A DNA stretch of 64,000 nucleotides from the NCBI RefSeq assembly GCF_000238915.1, contig NZ_BAEG01000012.1, forward strand, positions 1 to 64,000, written 5' to 3'. Source of the stretch: Arthrobacter globiformis NBRC 12137 (lineage in GTDB: Bacteria; Actinomycetota; Actinomycetes; Actinomycetales; Micrococcaceae). Below the pieces are notes generated by a model that saw only the letters and a list, made by a program, of their open reading frames with translations, was not told the origin of the DNA and did not search any database. The first letter of the stretch is position 1. Every line of letters begins with the position of its first letter. Positions 1 through 9,745 of this stretch are shown piece by piece. Position numbers and translations under genes: made by a program.

Positions 1-8
1 CTATTTAC

Positions 9-49
9 GGCTCAGGCCCCGACGATGAACGTCGGGGCCTGAGCCTTTT
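9..49. terminator. Strong intrinsic terminator
   Basis: A perfect 16-bp inverted repeat (9-24 with 30-45) closes a 5-nt loop and is followed by TTTT. It probably ends a gene lying left of the window. Confidence 0.8.
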
Positions 50-70
50 AACGCCTAGGGAGACCCAACC

Positions 71-218
71 CTCCCTCACATCCTGCAGGTTTTCCCTAAC
101 CCTCCCTCACGTCCTGCGGGCTTTTCCCGAACGCTCCCTCACGTCCTGCGGGCTTTTCCCGAACGCTCCCTCACGTCCTGCAGGTTTTTCCCGAACGCTC
201 CCTTACGTTTCTGCGGGC
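71..218. repeat. Five-copy 32-bp-period intergenic repeat array
   Basis: Units start at 71, 102, 134, 166 and 198, each opening with CTCCCT(C/T)AC and continuing CTGC(A/G)GG with a short pyrimidine-rich stretch and CGAACG. Copies are about 85-100% alike; the first and last are most diverged. On the minus strand the unit reads GGACGTGAGGGAGCGTTCGGG, clearly related to the array at 942-1060, which has the same period but the opposite orientation. There are no unique spacers, so this is not CRISPR. Function unknown. Confidence 0.85.
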
Positions 219-274
219 CCGGACTTCTTGGATGAAATTGGCCGGCAGGATTCCGGTCGAGGATAATCGTCGCC

Positions 275-916
275 ATGACCTTCGCTTCATTTGTAGCCTT
301 CGCTGGACTGTGCCTGGTTCTGTCCCTTACGCCCGGACCGGACACGTTCCTGGTGCTGCGCATCGCGTTGAACCGGCCCATCGCAGGGATTGCGGCTGCG
401 GCGGGGTCGGCCGTTGCCGCCGTCGCCTGGGCGGCGCTTGTCGGGCTCGGACTCGCAGCGATCCTGGAGCAGTCCGCAGAGGTGTTCCGCTGGATCAAGA
501 TCGCGGGCGGCCTCTACCTGCTTTATCTCGGCATTTCCTCGTTCCTGAAGACGCGGAAGGCCGCAAAGGACGGCATGCAGGGTGGCAACGAAGCAGGCGG
601 GCTTCGTTACAGCAGGATCGCTGGCCTCGGTGCCGGTGCGCTGTCCACGCTGCTCAACCCCAAAGTTGGCCTCTTCTACCTGGCGGTCGTTCCGCAGTTC
701 ATCCCACAGGGCGGCGATACCATGGGCACCGCGATGATCCTGGGGGCAGTGGAAGCGGTCATCGCGTTCGCCTACCTGGCCGTCGTCTCGCTCGTCGCTT
801 ACAAGGCGATGGGGTGGTTGCGTCGCCCTAAAGTGAGCACCGGCGTCGAACGCGTCAGCAGCGGCATCATCACCGCCCTCGGCGCCGGCGTCATCGCCTC
901 CGGCGCGAGCAGCTAG
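275..916 (+). CDS. LysE/RhtB family amino-acid exporter
   Basis: A 213-aa inner-membrane protein of usual LysE length. It opens with the family signature FVAFAGLCLVLSLTPGPDTF, has about six hydrophobic segments, and contains the internal LNPK motif (near residue 126) typical of LysE/RhtB/CadD exporters. Members export amino acids such as lysine, threonine or homoserine lactone by proton antiport; the substrate cannot be read from sequence. The ATG at 275 is preceded by GAGGA. The gene stands alone between two related repeat arrays, with no sign of an operon. Confidence 0.88.
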   Translation: MTFASFVAFAGLCLVLSLTPGPDTFLVLRIALNRPIAGIAAAAGSAVAAVAWAALVGLGLAAILEQSAEVFRWIKIAGGLYLLYLGISSFLKTRKAAKDGMQGGNEAGGLRYSRIAGLGAGALSTLLNPKVGLFYLAVVPQFIPQGGDTMGTAMILGAVEAVIAFAYLAVVSLVAYKAMGWLRRPKVSTGVERVSSGIITALGAGVIASGASS

Positions 917-941
917 CCCCCGCTACATTCATCGGGACGGC

Positions 942-1063
942 GGGATGTGAGGAAGCGTCCAAGGTTTCGCGGCGGGATGTGAGGAAGCGTCCGGGGTTTC
1001 GCGGCGGGATGTGAGGAAGCGTCCGGGGTTTCGCGGCGGGATGTGAGGAAGCGTCCGCGGTGG
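942..1063. repeat. Four-copy 32-bp repeat array, inverted relative to 71-218
   Basis: Units start at 942, 974, 1006 and 1038, exactly 32 bp apart, each beginning GGGATGTGAGGAAGCGTCC and followed by a GGTTTCGCGGC stretch. Copies are nearly identical, differing mainly at 'CAAGG'/'CGGGG'/'CGCGG'. The core matches the reverse complement of the 71-218 unit. The array ends 24 bp before the SRPBCC gene start, so it lies in its leader. Confidence 0.88.
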
Positions 1064-1086
1064 AGAGGCCGGTAGAGTTGGTAGCC

Positions 1087-1575
1087 ATGGAAAATCTCTT
1101 CAGCCACGCCGCAGGCAGCGATGTGCCCGAGCCCGTAGACAACCTGGACCCTGTCATCTGCACTGCAGTGGTCCCAGGGCCGGTAGCCCGGGCGTTCATG
1201 GGCTTCACAGACCACACGCATCTGTGGTGGCCCATGGAGAACATCAGCGTGTACGGGCCCGGCTCCTACGTGGAGTTCGAGGAAAACCTCATCCTGGAGA
1301 CCGCCGACGACGGCCGGGGCGCTACATGGGGAACCATTGACGAATGGCAGCCACCGCTGTCCTTCCACGCGTCGTGGTACCCCGGCAGCACCGCGATCTG
1401 GTCCACTGAGCTTCGTGTTGCGTTCCGTGGCGTCGAGGACGGCACGGAGGTGCGCGTAGTCCACGACGGCTGGGAAGGTGCCGAGGACCCGGCCGGCACC
1501 CGGGCTGCCTGGGAGAAGGACTGGCCGGAGGTTCTTGACCGGTACGTGCGGTTCATGGGCGGCGCTTCAGACTAG
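1087..1575 (+). CDS. SRPBCC/AHSA1-like START-domain protein
   Basis: A 162-aa soluble protein. A stretch with F-M-G-F-T-D-H-T-H-L-W-W-P (about residues 38-50), followed by alternating beta strands (VEFEENLILET, ATWGTIDEWQPP) and a C-terminal helix, fits the AHSA1-type SRPBCC hydrophobic-ligand fold. The ATG at 1087 is preferred over the upstream GTG at 1060 because the latter sits in the repeat array. The gene is monocistronic and ends 8 nt before the convergent LacI regulator. No ligand or reaction can be assigned. Confidence 0.75.
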   Translation: MENLFSHAAGSDVPEPVDNLDPVICTAVVPGPVARAFMGFTDHTHLWWPMENISVYGPGSYVEFEENLILETADDGRGATWGTIDEWQPPLSFHASWYPGSTAIWSTELRVAFRGVEDGTEVRVVHDGWEGAEDPAGTRAAWEKDWPEVLDRYVRFMGGASD

Positions 1576-1582
1576 TGCGGCC

Positions 1583-2596
1583 CTAGGACGGGGGTACCGC
1601 CGTGCTCCGCCGAATAACAAACCGCGTGGGGTATTCGGTGTTCGCGACGGCGCTCTCCGCTCCGGCGTCGAACTCCCCCAACAGCAGGCGCACCGCCAAT
1701 GCTCCCTGGCCCCGCGGATCCTGATCAATCGTGGTCAGGCCGAACAGCTCGCCCAGTTCGTGTCCGTCGAAGCCGACGACTGACAGGTCTTCGGGCACCC
1801 GGAGCCCGAAGTCCCGGGCGGCCAGGATGGTTCCTATCGCCATCTCGTCCGACGCTGCAAAGACTGCCGTTGGCCGTTCCGAAGCTCCGCCGAGAAGGTC
1901 CCGTGCAACGGTGTAGGCACCCCCAATGGTGAAGTCCGCCCTGACCACCCACGAGGAACGCAGGGGGAGTCCTGCAGCCGTCATCGCCTTTTCATATCCG
2001 TCGAGACGTGTGCGCGGGATCTTGAAGTCCTGCTCGTACACCGAATCGCCCGTGAGGTGCGCGATCCGCGTGTGGCCGAGCCGGATGAGGTGGTTCACCG
2101 CCGACTCCGCCAGAGCGTGGTCGTCTATTCGGATGGTGGAAGCTCCGGGCAGTGGTCCGCCGATGCCTACGAGCGGACGGTTGATGGCAAGCATCTGGCC
2201 GATCTCCCCTTCCGTCAGCGCCAGCGCCACCGCGATGACCGCGTCCACGCGTTTCCGCAGCAGGAAGTCCTGGAGGATGCTCCGGCGCCGGACCGGCCCC
2301 TCCGTGATGTTGTAGAGCGTCAGGTCGTAGCCGGCGTCGAGGAGGGCAGCGGAAATGCCCTCCACCACGGACGAGAAGTACCAGCGGCGGACGGTGGGGA
2401 CCACGAGGCCGATGTTGCGCGTACGGCCGGAGGCGAGGCTGGATGCCTGGTAGGACGGCACGAAGCCAAGCTCGGCCGCAGCTGCCCGGGCTCGCTCGCG
2501 GCTCGCGGGGGACACGTTGCCCTTGCCGCTCAAGGCGCGCGAAACGGTGGCTATGGAAAGCCCGGCCCGTTCCGCAACGTCCTTGATGCCGGCCAT
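1583..2596 (-). CDS. LacI-family transcriptional regulator
   Basis: A 337-aa sugar-responsive repressor. The N-terminal helix-turn-helix and hinge are canonical (IKDVAERAGLSIATVSRALSG, then VSPASRERARAAAAELGF). They are followed by a periplasmic-binding-protein-like core (IGLVVPTVRRWYFSSVVEGI...) and a typical C-terminal DEMAIGTILAARDFG...SVVGFDG segment. It starts 3 nt after the stop of the alpha-glucosidase gene at 2600-4351 and should be cotranscribed with it. It probably represses this operon through the TGAAAGCGTTTACA and TGGAAACGCTTCCA operators upstream of the glucosidase. The inducer is probably an alpha-glucoside (inference). Confidence 0.93.
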   Translation of the reverse strand: MAGIKDVAERAGLSIATVSRALSGKGNVSPASRERARAAAAELGFVPSYQASSLASGRTRNIGLVVPTVRRWYFSSVVEGISAALLDAGYDLTLYNITEGPVRRRSILQDFLLRKRVDAVIAVALALTEGEIGQMLAINRPLVGIGGPLPGASTIRIDDHALAESAVNHLIRLGHTRIAHLTGDSVYEQDFKIPRTRLDGYEKAMTAAGLPLRSSWVVRADFTIGGAYTVARDLLGGASERPTAVFAASDEMAIGTILAARDFGLRVPEDLSVVGFDGHELGELFGLTTIDQDPRGQGALAVRLLLGEFDAGAESAVANTEYPTRFVIRRSTAVPPS

Positions 2597-2599
2597 GTC

Positions 2600-4351
2600 T
2601 TAGCCCTCTGTGCCCTCGACAGGGATCCGCAGCCAGACGGTTTCGCCGGAGCCCAAGGCAAACCGCCGGTCATCCTCGCCGTAGCCAGAGGGCGACGAAC
2701 TGCGGAGCACAACCTCGCCGGCGGGAAGTTCCAGCGGATCGGAGCCGACGTTCATGACAACCAGGATGTCTCCGTTGAGAAAGGCCAGGGACGAAGCGGT
2801 GCACCATTCCTCCGCCCATGAGAGGGAACCGCGCCCAAGGTCCAGTTCGCGGCGGGCATTGAGCATGCGGCGGTACAGGTTCAAGTGCGACGACGGGTCC
2901 CCGGCCTGGGCGTCACGGGCCAGTTTCGCGAAGCTCTCGGGCTGCGGTAGCCAGGGCGCGTCGCCGTCGCCGAATCCGCTGTGTCGCTCGGACGCCTTCC
3001 AGGGCAGCGGGACCCGGCAGCCGTCACGTCCCAGCCGGGCGCCGCCAGTCCGTGCGAACGTCGGGTCCTGCCGCTGGTGGTCCGGGATATCGATCCCGTC
3101 GGGGAGCCCAAGTTCTTCACCCTGGTAGATGTAGGCGCCGCCGGGGAGCCCGAGCATGAACAGCGACGCCGCCGCGGCCCGGGCCCTGCCCAGCTCCTCA
3201 TCCGGCTGGGGGTCCTGGGGGCCGATGCCGTCGCCGTCCCGCGGCCCGGACCAGGCGTACCCGAAGCGGGTGGCGTGCCGGACGACGTCGTGGTTGGACA
3301 GCACCCAGGTGCTGGGCGCACCCACGGCATCCAAGGACGTCAGGGACTCGGTGACGATGTGGCGCAGGCGGGGGAGGTCCAGCCCCGCATGGAGGTAGGG
3401 GAAGTTGAAGGCCTGGTGCATTTCGTCGGGCCTGACCCAGTTGGCCAGCCGCGGCAGGGGGTCCACGTTGGCCTCGGCGCAGAGAATGCGGTCGGGACCG
3501 TATTCCTCAAGAATCCGGCGCCACGCACGGTAGATGTCGTGCAGGGCCGGCTGCCCGAACATCGGTGCCTCGTGCCCGGGGAAACCGTCGGAGCTGCTGC
3601 CATCCGCGCGCCCGCCCCAGGCGGGGAGGCCCGGGGCCTTGACCAGGGCATGGGCCACGTCCACGCGGAACCCGGACACGCCGCGGTCCAGCCAGAAGCG
3701 CAGGATGCGCTCAAACTCGGCATGCACGGCCTGGTTGTCCCAGTTGAAGTCCGGCTGCGATGAATCGAAGAGGTGCAGGTACCACTGGCCCGGAGTACCG
3801 TCAGGTTCGGTAATGCGGGTCCAGGCTGAGCCGCCGAAGTGCGACTCCCAGTTGTTGGGTGGTTCGTTACCCTCGGCGCCCTGGCCGTCGCGGAAGATGA
3901 ACATGTCCCGTTCGGGGCTGCCAGGGCCGGCAGCCAGCGCCGCCTGGAAATCCCGGTGCTGGTCAGAGCAGTGATTCGGGACCAGGTCCACGATGACGCG
4001 CAGGCCCAGCCGGTTCGCCTCGGCCACCATGCCGTCGAAGTCGCCGAGCGTACCGAAGATCGGGTCGACGTCGCAGTAGTCGCTGACGTCGTATCCGGCG
4101 TCGCGCTGTGGTGAGCGGTAGAAGGGTGAGAGCCAGACGGCGTCCACGTCGAGCTCGGCAAGCTGCGGCATCTCGGCGGTGATCCCCGCGAAGTCACCGA
4201 TTCCGTCGCCGTTCATGTCCCTGAAGGATCGCGGGTACACCTGGTAAATGACGGCTGATCGCCACCAGCCGTGCGCTTTGTCCGGGGCATGGATGGGCGT
4301 CAGGGCGCCAGCCAGCGGCGATGCCGAGTGCAGAAACGAGTCAACAGACAT
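2600..4351 (-). CDS. GH13 alpha-glucosidase
   Basis: A 583-aa cytoplasmic glycoside hydrolase without a signal peptide. GH13 landmarks are in order: WWRSAVIYQVYPRSF near the N-terminus, DLVPNH (region I), GFRVDVAHAL with the nucleophile Asp (region II), CAEANVD with the acid/base Glu (region III), and LSNHD (region IV). Layout and length match oligo-1,6-glucosidase/alpha-glucosidase AglA, which cleaves terminal alpha-1,4 or alpha-1,6 glucose from malto-oligosaccharides, sucrose or trehalose-like sugars. The exact substrate is not readable. It is the first gene of an operon with the LacI regulator downstream, and LacI operators lie in its promoter. Confidence 0.9.
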   Translation of the reverse strand: MSVDSFLHSASPLAGALTPIHAPDKAHGWWRSAVIYQVYPRSFRDMNGDGIGDFAGITAEMPQLAELDVDAVWLSPFYRSPQRDAGYDVSDYCDVDPIFGTLGDFDGMVAEANRLGLRVIVDLVPNHCSDQHRDFQAALAAGPGSPERDMFIFRDGQGAEGNEPPNNWESHFGGSAWTRITEPDGTPGQWYLHLFDSSQPDFNWDNQAVHAEFERILRFWLDRGVSGFRVDVAHALVKAPGLPAWGGRADGSSSDGFPGHEAPMFGQPALHDIYRAWRRILEEYGPDRILCAEANVDPLPRLANWVRPDEMHQAFNFPYLHAGLDLPRLRHIVTESLTSLDAVGAPSTWVLSNHDVVRHATRFGYAWSGPRDGDGIGPQDPQPDEELGRARAAAASLFMLGLPGGAYIYQGEELGLPDGIDIPDHQRQDPTFARTGGARLGRDGCRVPLPWKASERHSGFGDGDAPWLPQPESFAKLARDAQAGDPSSHLNLYRRMLNARRELDLGRGSLSWAEEWCTASSLAFLNGDILVVMNVGSDPLELPAGEVVLRSSSPSGYGEDDRRFALGSGETVWLRIPVEGTEG

Positions 4352-4382
4352 TGGGCCATCCTAAAGGGGGGATGCACACGAA

Positions 4383-4396
4383 TGAAAGCGTTTACA
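4383..4396. promoter_or_regulatory. LacI-type operator overlapping the alpha-glucosidase start site
   Basis: TGAAAGCGTTTACA is a near-palindrome centred on CG, fitting the LacI/GalR-family consensus. It sits directly downstream of the inferred -10 box at 4397-4402 (minus strand), where a bound repressor would block transcription. Confidence 0.7.
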
Positions 4397-4425
4397 CCCT
4401 AAAACCCGTTGACAATTCGGGTCAA
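4397..4425 (-). promoter_or_regulatory. Predicted sigma-70-type promoter of the alpha-glucosidase operon
   Basis: On the minus strand TTGACC (4425-4420) is followed after exactly 17 nt by TTAGGG (4402-4397). The -10 is a weak match, but spacing and position next to the operator support it. Confidence 0.5.
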
Positions 4426-4460
4426 TTCGACGGCCTGCGGGGTCACCGGCATCACAAAGT

Positions 4461-4474
4461 TGGAAACGCTTCCA
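4461..4474. promoter_or_regulatory. Second LacI-type operator
   Basis: TGGAAACGCTTCCA is an almost perfect palindrome around CG, about 78 bp from the first operator. The spacing would allow looping by a tetrameric or dimer-paired repressor. It also lies about 100 bp upstream of the divergent FAD oxidase gene. Confidence 0.7.
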
Positions 4475-4576
4475 GTCTGGGGACATGCCGTCTGTCCTCC
4501 GGCGACGGGGCCAGCACGGATAGGTGCCCACCACATGAGACCTAGACTGAAAGCAAAGTGATCGAACGGGAGACCC

Positions 4577-5947
4577 ATGGGCAGCATCGCCGACGAACTG
4601 ACATCCATCCTGGGGCCGGGGAAAGTCCTCCGGGACGAGGCCACACTTGCCGTGTACGCGGTGGACCAGGCGCCCGTGGTGGACTACCGGCTGCCCGCCG
4701 CGGTGGTACTGGCTGAGTCCATCGATGATGTCCAGGCCACCGTCAAAGCCTGCGCGGCCCGGAATGTGCCGCTGGTGCCCCGCGGTGCCGGGACCGGGGT
4801 ATCGGGAGGAGCCCATGCCAGCGACGGCTGCATTGTCCTTGGCCTGGAACGGATGAACCGCATTCTGAAGATCAACGCGGATGACGAGACCGCCGTCGTC
4901 GAACCCGGCGTTATCAACGCCGACCTGAACGACGCTGCTGCGGCGCACGGACTCATGTTCGCTCCGGATCCGGCCAGCTTCAGGATCTCCACCATCGGCG
5001 GGAACGTGGCCACCAACGCCGGCGGGCTGCGGTGCGCGAAGTACGGCGTGACCCGGGACTCTGTGCTGGCACTGGACGTGGTCCTCGCGGACGGGTCGCT
5101 CCTGCACACCGGCCACCAGACGTTCAAGGGCGTGGCCGGCTACGACCTGACCGGGCTGTTCGTGGGTTCAGAGGGCACGCTGGGTATCGTGGTCGGAGCG
5201 ACGGTCCGGCTGAAGTACCTGCCCCGCGAGGTGCACACGATCGCCGCGTTCTACCCTGACTTCCGGCAGGCCGCGGCCGGTGTGCTGGCCGTCGGCAAGG
5301 CGCGCGTGCAGCCGGCCATCATGGAACTGCTCGACGGCGGGTCGCTGGCCCAGTTGGATGAGCTGCACGGATCGGACCTCGCGTCGCGGGGAGCCGCACT
5401 GCTCCTGGTCCAGACGGACGGCTTCGGGGCGGCAGCGGAGGCCGACGTGGTGCGGAAGGTCCTGGCGGCCGGCGGTGCCGTGGTCACCACCGAGACCAGC
5501 GCAGAGGCGGAACAGCTGGTGGAACTGCGGCGCAACAGCAGGGGCGTGGAGGTGGATGACGAGTACCGCGTGGGCGAGGACGTTGCGGTGCCGCGTTCCA
5601 GGCTGGTGGACTACGTGGCGGCGCTGGAAGCGCTGGCCGAGGTCCACGATGTCAGCCTGAAGGTCGTGGCCCATGCCGGCGACGGCAACCTGCATCCGAC
5701 CTTCTGGATTGACCGCGTGAACGACGTGGTGGACGCCGGCGCCTTGCGCCGCCTGAACACGGCGCTCGACGCGTCCATCGTGGCGGCACTGGAAATGGGC
5801 GGAACCATCACAGGCGAACACGGTGTAGGGCAGTACAAGCTGCGCTGGCTGGGACTGGAACAGCCCGAGCCGCTGCGGCAACTGCAGCGCAGGGTCAAGG
5901 ACCTATTTGACCCCTCCGGCATCCTGAACCCGGGCAAGGCAATCTAA
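4577..5947 (+). CDS. FAD-linked oxidase, GlcD/D-lactate dehydrogenase family
   Basis: A 456-aa flavoprotein that oxidises a 2-hydroxy acid (glycolate or D-lactate type). The PCMH FAD-binding domain is clear: VPRGAGTGVSGGA near residues 72-84, ERMNRI, and IGGNVATNAGGLRCAKYGVT around residue 140. The C-terminal FAD-oxidase domain has AHAGDGNLHPTFW and the final GEHGVGQYK motif with the catalytic-region His. ATG 4577 is preceded by GGGAGA. It is divergent from the alpha-glucosidase, with no glcE/glcF partners nearby, which argues for a stand-alone D-lactate or 2-hydroxyacid dehydrogenase. Substrate not resolved. Confidence 0.88.
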   Translation: MGSIADELTSILGPGKVLRDEATLAVYAVDQAPVVDYRLPAAVVLAESIDDVQATVKACAARNVPLVPRGAGTGVSGGAHASDGCIVLGLERMNRILKINADDETAVVEPGVINADLNDAAAAHGLMFAPDPASFRISTIGGNVATNAGGLRCAKYGVTRDSVLALDVVLADGSLLHTGHQTFKGVAGYDLTGLFVGSEGTLGIVVGATVRLKYLPREVHTIAAFYPDFRQAAAGVLAVGKARVQPAIMELLDGGSLAQLDELHGSDLASRGAALLLVQTDGFGAAAEADVVRKVLAAGGAVVTTETSAEAEQLVELRRNSRGVEVDDEYRVGEDVAVPRSRLVDYVAALEALAEVHDVSLKVVAHAGDGNLHPTFWIDRVNDVVDAGALRRLNTALDASIVAALEMGGTITGEHGVGQYKLRWLGLEQPEPLRQLQRRVKDLFDPSGILNPGKAI

Positions 5948-5998
5948 GAGACGATCTAGGAGGCGCTCTCAGGCAGGGCTAAAGCCCGCCGGAGAGAC

Positions 5999-7417
5999 TC
6001 AGTCGTCGGCGTCGGGATACTCGTCCTCGGTCTCATCGGCCCCGTACCGCGACTCCTCGGTCTCCACGGCGAGGATCTTCAGCATCTCCGTGTCCGGGTT
6101 CAGCATGATGGCGGCCTCGTCGCGGCGGTGGCGCAGGATCGAGTCGATGTAGGACTGGACTGCCTCGGCCAGGGGGATGTGCCGTTCCTGCTTTTCGGAC
6201 ATGTACCAGCGGTGCTCCAGCACCTCGTGCACGGCTTCGGCCGGTTCGAGCTTTCCGGAGAGGTCGCGGGGGATGGAACGGACGATCGGCTCGAAGATCT
6301 GGCTGACCCACAGGTGCGCGCTGTATTCCTCGTCCATCTCCGGGTTGTTGTCGGCCCGGAAGGAGTCCATATCGTTGAGCAGGCGGCGGGCCTGGTTTTC
6401 CTGGGCGTCGAGGCCGGTCAGGCGCAACAGGCGGCGCATGTGGTGGCCGGCGTCGACGACCTTCGGCTGCAGCTGGATGGTGGAGCCGTTCTGGGTGGTC
6501 TTGATCGCGTACTCTTCGACGTCGAAGCCGAGCTCGTTGAGCCGGCGGATGCGGGCGCCGACGCGCCAGCGCTCGCCCAGTTCGAAGGATTCCTTGGCCG
6601 TCAGCTCCGTCCACAGGCGCCGGTAGCTTTCCATGATGAGCTCGCTGGTGGCCACGGGGTCCACCTTCTCTTCGATCAGCCCGCCGTCGAGGAGGTCCAT
6701 GAGTTCGCCGGCGATGTTGACGCGGGCGATTTCCAGGTCGTACTCGCGCTGGCCGGTAGAGAGGTCCGGGTACAGTTCGCCGGTTTCGGCGTCCACCAGG
6801 TAGGCGGCGAAGGCGCCTGCGTCCCGGCGGAACAGGGTGTTGGACAGCGAGACATCGCCCCAGTAGAAGCCGATGAGGTGCAGCCGGACCATCAGCAGCG
6901 CCTGGGCGTCGATGAGCCGGGTGAGTGTGTCCTTGCGCAGCATCTGGGAGAAGAGCGCGCGGTACGGCATGGAGAACTTCAGGTGGCGGGTCACGAGGAC
7001 CGGGTTCAGGGGGCGCCCGTCGGGGGTGGTGCGGCCGGTGATGACGGCCACGGGCTCCACGCAGGGCACGTCCAGGCGCGCAAGCTTGCGGAGCATGTGG
7101 TACTCGTGGCGGGCGACGTGCTCGGACGTTTCCTTGATGGCGATGACGGAGCCGCCGAGGTGGGCGAACCGAACGATGTGCCGGGAGATACCGCGGGGGA
7201 GGGCGGCCAGGTTTTCCGCCGGCCAGTCTTCGAGCGCTATGTGCCAGGGCAGATCGAGGAGTTCGGGGTCGGCGGCAGCGGCCGTGATGTTGAGGTTGCT
7301 TGCGACCGAGGCTGCCTTGTCGTCATTGGCGCTGGCTGCTTCGAACCGCGGCAGCTTGCCGATCTGCCCGTAGTCGGTGGGTTCGTCGTGCCACTGCGCG
7401 TTGTGTTCCTCGGTCAT
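5999..7417 (-). CDS. DUF4032 protein with kinase-like N-terminal domain
   Basis: A 472-aa protein. Residues about 60-250 resemble a lipopolysaccharide-kinase/RIO-like fold: GGSVIAIKE as an ATP-lysine strand, HEYHMLRKL as the alpha-C helix, LHLIGFYWGDVSLSNTLFRRD as an HGD-N-like catalytic loop with GD in place of HGD, and YLVDAETGE as the metal-binding DxE. The C-terminal half is the DUF4032 region common in Actinobacteria. Substrate and role are unknown. It is monocistronic and acidic at the C-terminus (ETEESRYGADETEDEYPDAD). Confidence 0.82.
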   Translation of the reverse strand: MTEEHNAQWHDEPTDYGQIGKLPRFEAASANDDKAASVASNLNITAAAADPELLDLPWHIALEDWPAENLAALPRGISRHIVRFAHLGGSVIAIKETSEHVARHEYHMLRKLARLDVPCVEPVAVITGRTTPDGRPLNPVLVTRHLKFSMPYRALFSQMLRKDTLTRLIDAQALLMVRLHLIGFYWGDVSLSNTLFRRDAGAFAAYLVDAETGELYPDLSTGQREYDLEIARVNIAGELMDLLDGGLIEEKVDPVATSELIMESYRRLWTELTAKESFELGERWRVGARIRRLNELGFDVEEYAIKTTQNGSTIQLQPKVVDAGHHMRRLLRLTGLDAQENQARRLLNDMDSFRADNNPEMDEEYSAHLWVSQIFEPIVRSIPRDLSGKLEPAEAVHEVLEHRWYMSEKQERHIPLAEAVQSYIDSILRHRRDEAAIMLNPDTEMLKILAVETEESRYGADETEDEYPDADD

Positions 7418-7477
7418 GGGTCAATTCTTCCGTATTTTGCGGGGGGTGCCTAAAAGGGGGCAGCGGTTAAAGCCCGA

Positions 7478-7509
7478 CGGCGGCCCTCCGGTTGGGGAGG
7501 ACCGCCGCC
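7478..7509. terminator. Probable terminator of the ABC ATPase gene
   Basis: An imperfect GC-rich hairpin (GGCGG..CTCC / GGAG..CCGCC) lies downstream of the minus-strand ABC ATPase stop. The minus-strand flank is not a clean T run, so the call is moderate. Confidence 0.4.
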
Positions 7510-7594
7510 AAGGTTCGTGCGGTGCTAACCTGGGCCCACTCCGGCAGGGTTCCCTGGCCGAAGAGGAGCGGGATTAGGGTGCCGGTGGGGAGGA

Positions 7595-8677
<1,083 letters not shown>

Positions 8678-8917
8678 AGTTATCAATCCCTTCACCGGCA
8701 GGTACGTGCCGGACGATCCGTAGTGAATGGTTCATGTAATTCAGTTGTGCCCTACATGATGACTCCCCGGCCGAGGCCGAGGAGCATCCAGTGACGCCGC
8801 ACGGTTCCTGTGCGCCACATCACAAAGAAGAGTATGTCAGATTTATCGCGAATCGGACAAAATGTTACGGACGTCACATATGAGATGCCGCACAGCGGCG
8901 TTTACAGGGCAGCCTCG

Positions 8918-9745
8918 TCAGGATGCGGGAGCAACGGCCTTCCGGCGTTCCCGCAGCAGGGCCTCAAGGAGTTCGGCGACATGGACCGGGGCCTCCACCC
9001 GGAACTGCGCCTGGGTGAAGTCGAGGCCCACCTTCACGCCGACGTCGTGCTGCCCCAGTCGGGCCAGGGCGTCCTCGTCCGTGGTGTCGTCGCCGGCGAA
9101 CAGCACGCCGGTGGCTCCGGTGGCCTGGCGGAGGAAGTCCACGCCCTCACCTTTGGATGCGTGCACCACGGACGTTTCCAGGACGCGCTTGCCATTCTTG
9201 AGGTAGACGCCCGGGCGGTCCTGGAGTGCGGCGCGGGCGGCCGCGACGGCGTCCTCTGCAACGTCGTCCGCCGCCAGCCGTGTGTGCAGCACGACGCCGG
9301 CGGGCTTTTCCTCCAGGACGGTGCCGGGCGCGAGGTCCGCGATCTCCGCCAGGATGCCCCGGACCTCGTCGAGAAGTGACAGCTGCTCGGGGTCGAGGGT
9401 CAGCGGCGCCGACCCCGGACCCAGCCACGCCTCGGCGCCGTGGCTGCCGATCAGCAGGGTCTCCTCCGGCGGGGAGGCGACCGCCCGCAGACTGTCCAGT
9501 GCCCTCCCGGAGATGAGCGCCGTCGTTGTACGCGGAAGCGAACTCAGTTCGGCGAAGGCGGCAGCCGAGCGGGGGAGCGGGCGCGCGTCCCCGGCGTGGT
9601 CCACGATGGGGGAGATGGTGCCATCGAAGTCCATGGCCACCAGCAGGTGCTCCGTGCCGGCGATGCGGCGCACTGCCTCCAGCAGTTCGGGGGACAAGGT
9701 CAGCCGGGTGCCGGCGCCGCCGGTGTGCTCTGCCTCAGGAGTCAT
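8918..9745 (-). CDS. otsB: Trehalose-6-phosphate phosphatase
   Basis: A 275-aa HAD-superfamily phosphatase that removes phosphate from trehalose-6-phosphate. The nucleophile motif AMDFDGTISPIVDH (about residues 38-51), TALISGR (motif II), a conserved Lys region (KNGKRVLE), and LFAGDDTTDEDA (motif IV) are all present. Its start overlaps the end of otsA by 11 nt, so the two are cotranscribed and probably translationally coupled. This is the second step of the OtsAB route to trehalose, an osmotic and desiccation protectant in this group. Confidence 0.95.
   Translation of the reverse strand: MTPEAEHTGGAGTRLTLSPELLEAVRRIAGTEHLLVAMDFDGTISPIVDHAGDARPLPRSAAAFAELSSLPRTTTALISGRALDSLRAVASPPEETLLIGSHGAEAWLGPGSAPLTLDPEQLSLLDEVRGILAEIADLAPGTVLEEKPAGVVLHTRLAADDVAEDAVAAARAALQDRPGVYLKNGKRVLETSVVHASKGEGVDFLRQATGATGVLFAGDDTTDEDALARLGQHDVGVKVGLDFTQAQFRVEAPVHVAELLEALLRERRKAVAPAS

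Noticed and set aside
71..1063. CRISPR-like arrays on either side of lysE
   Set aside because: The whole 32-bp period is repeated with no unique spacers, and no cas gene is nearby.
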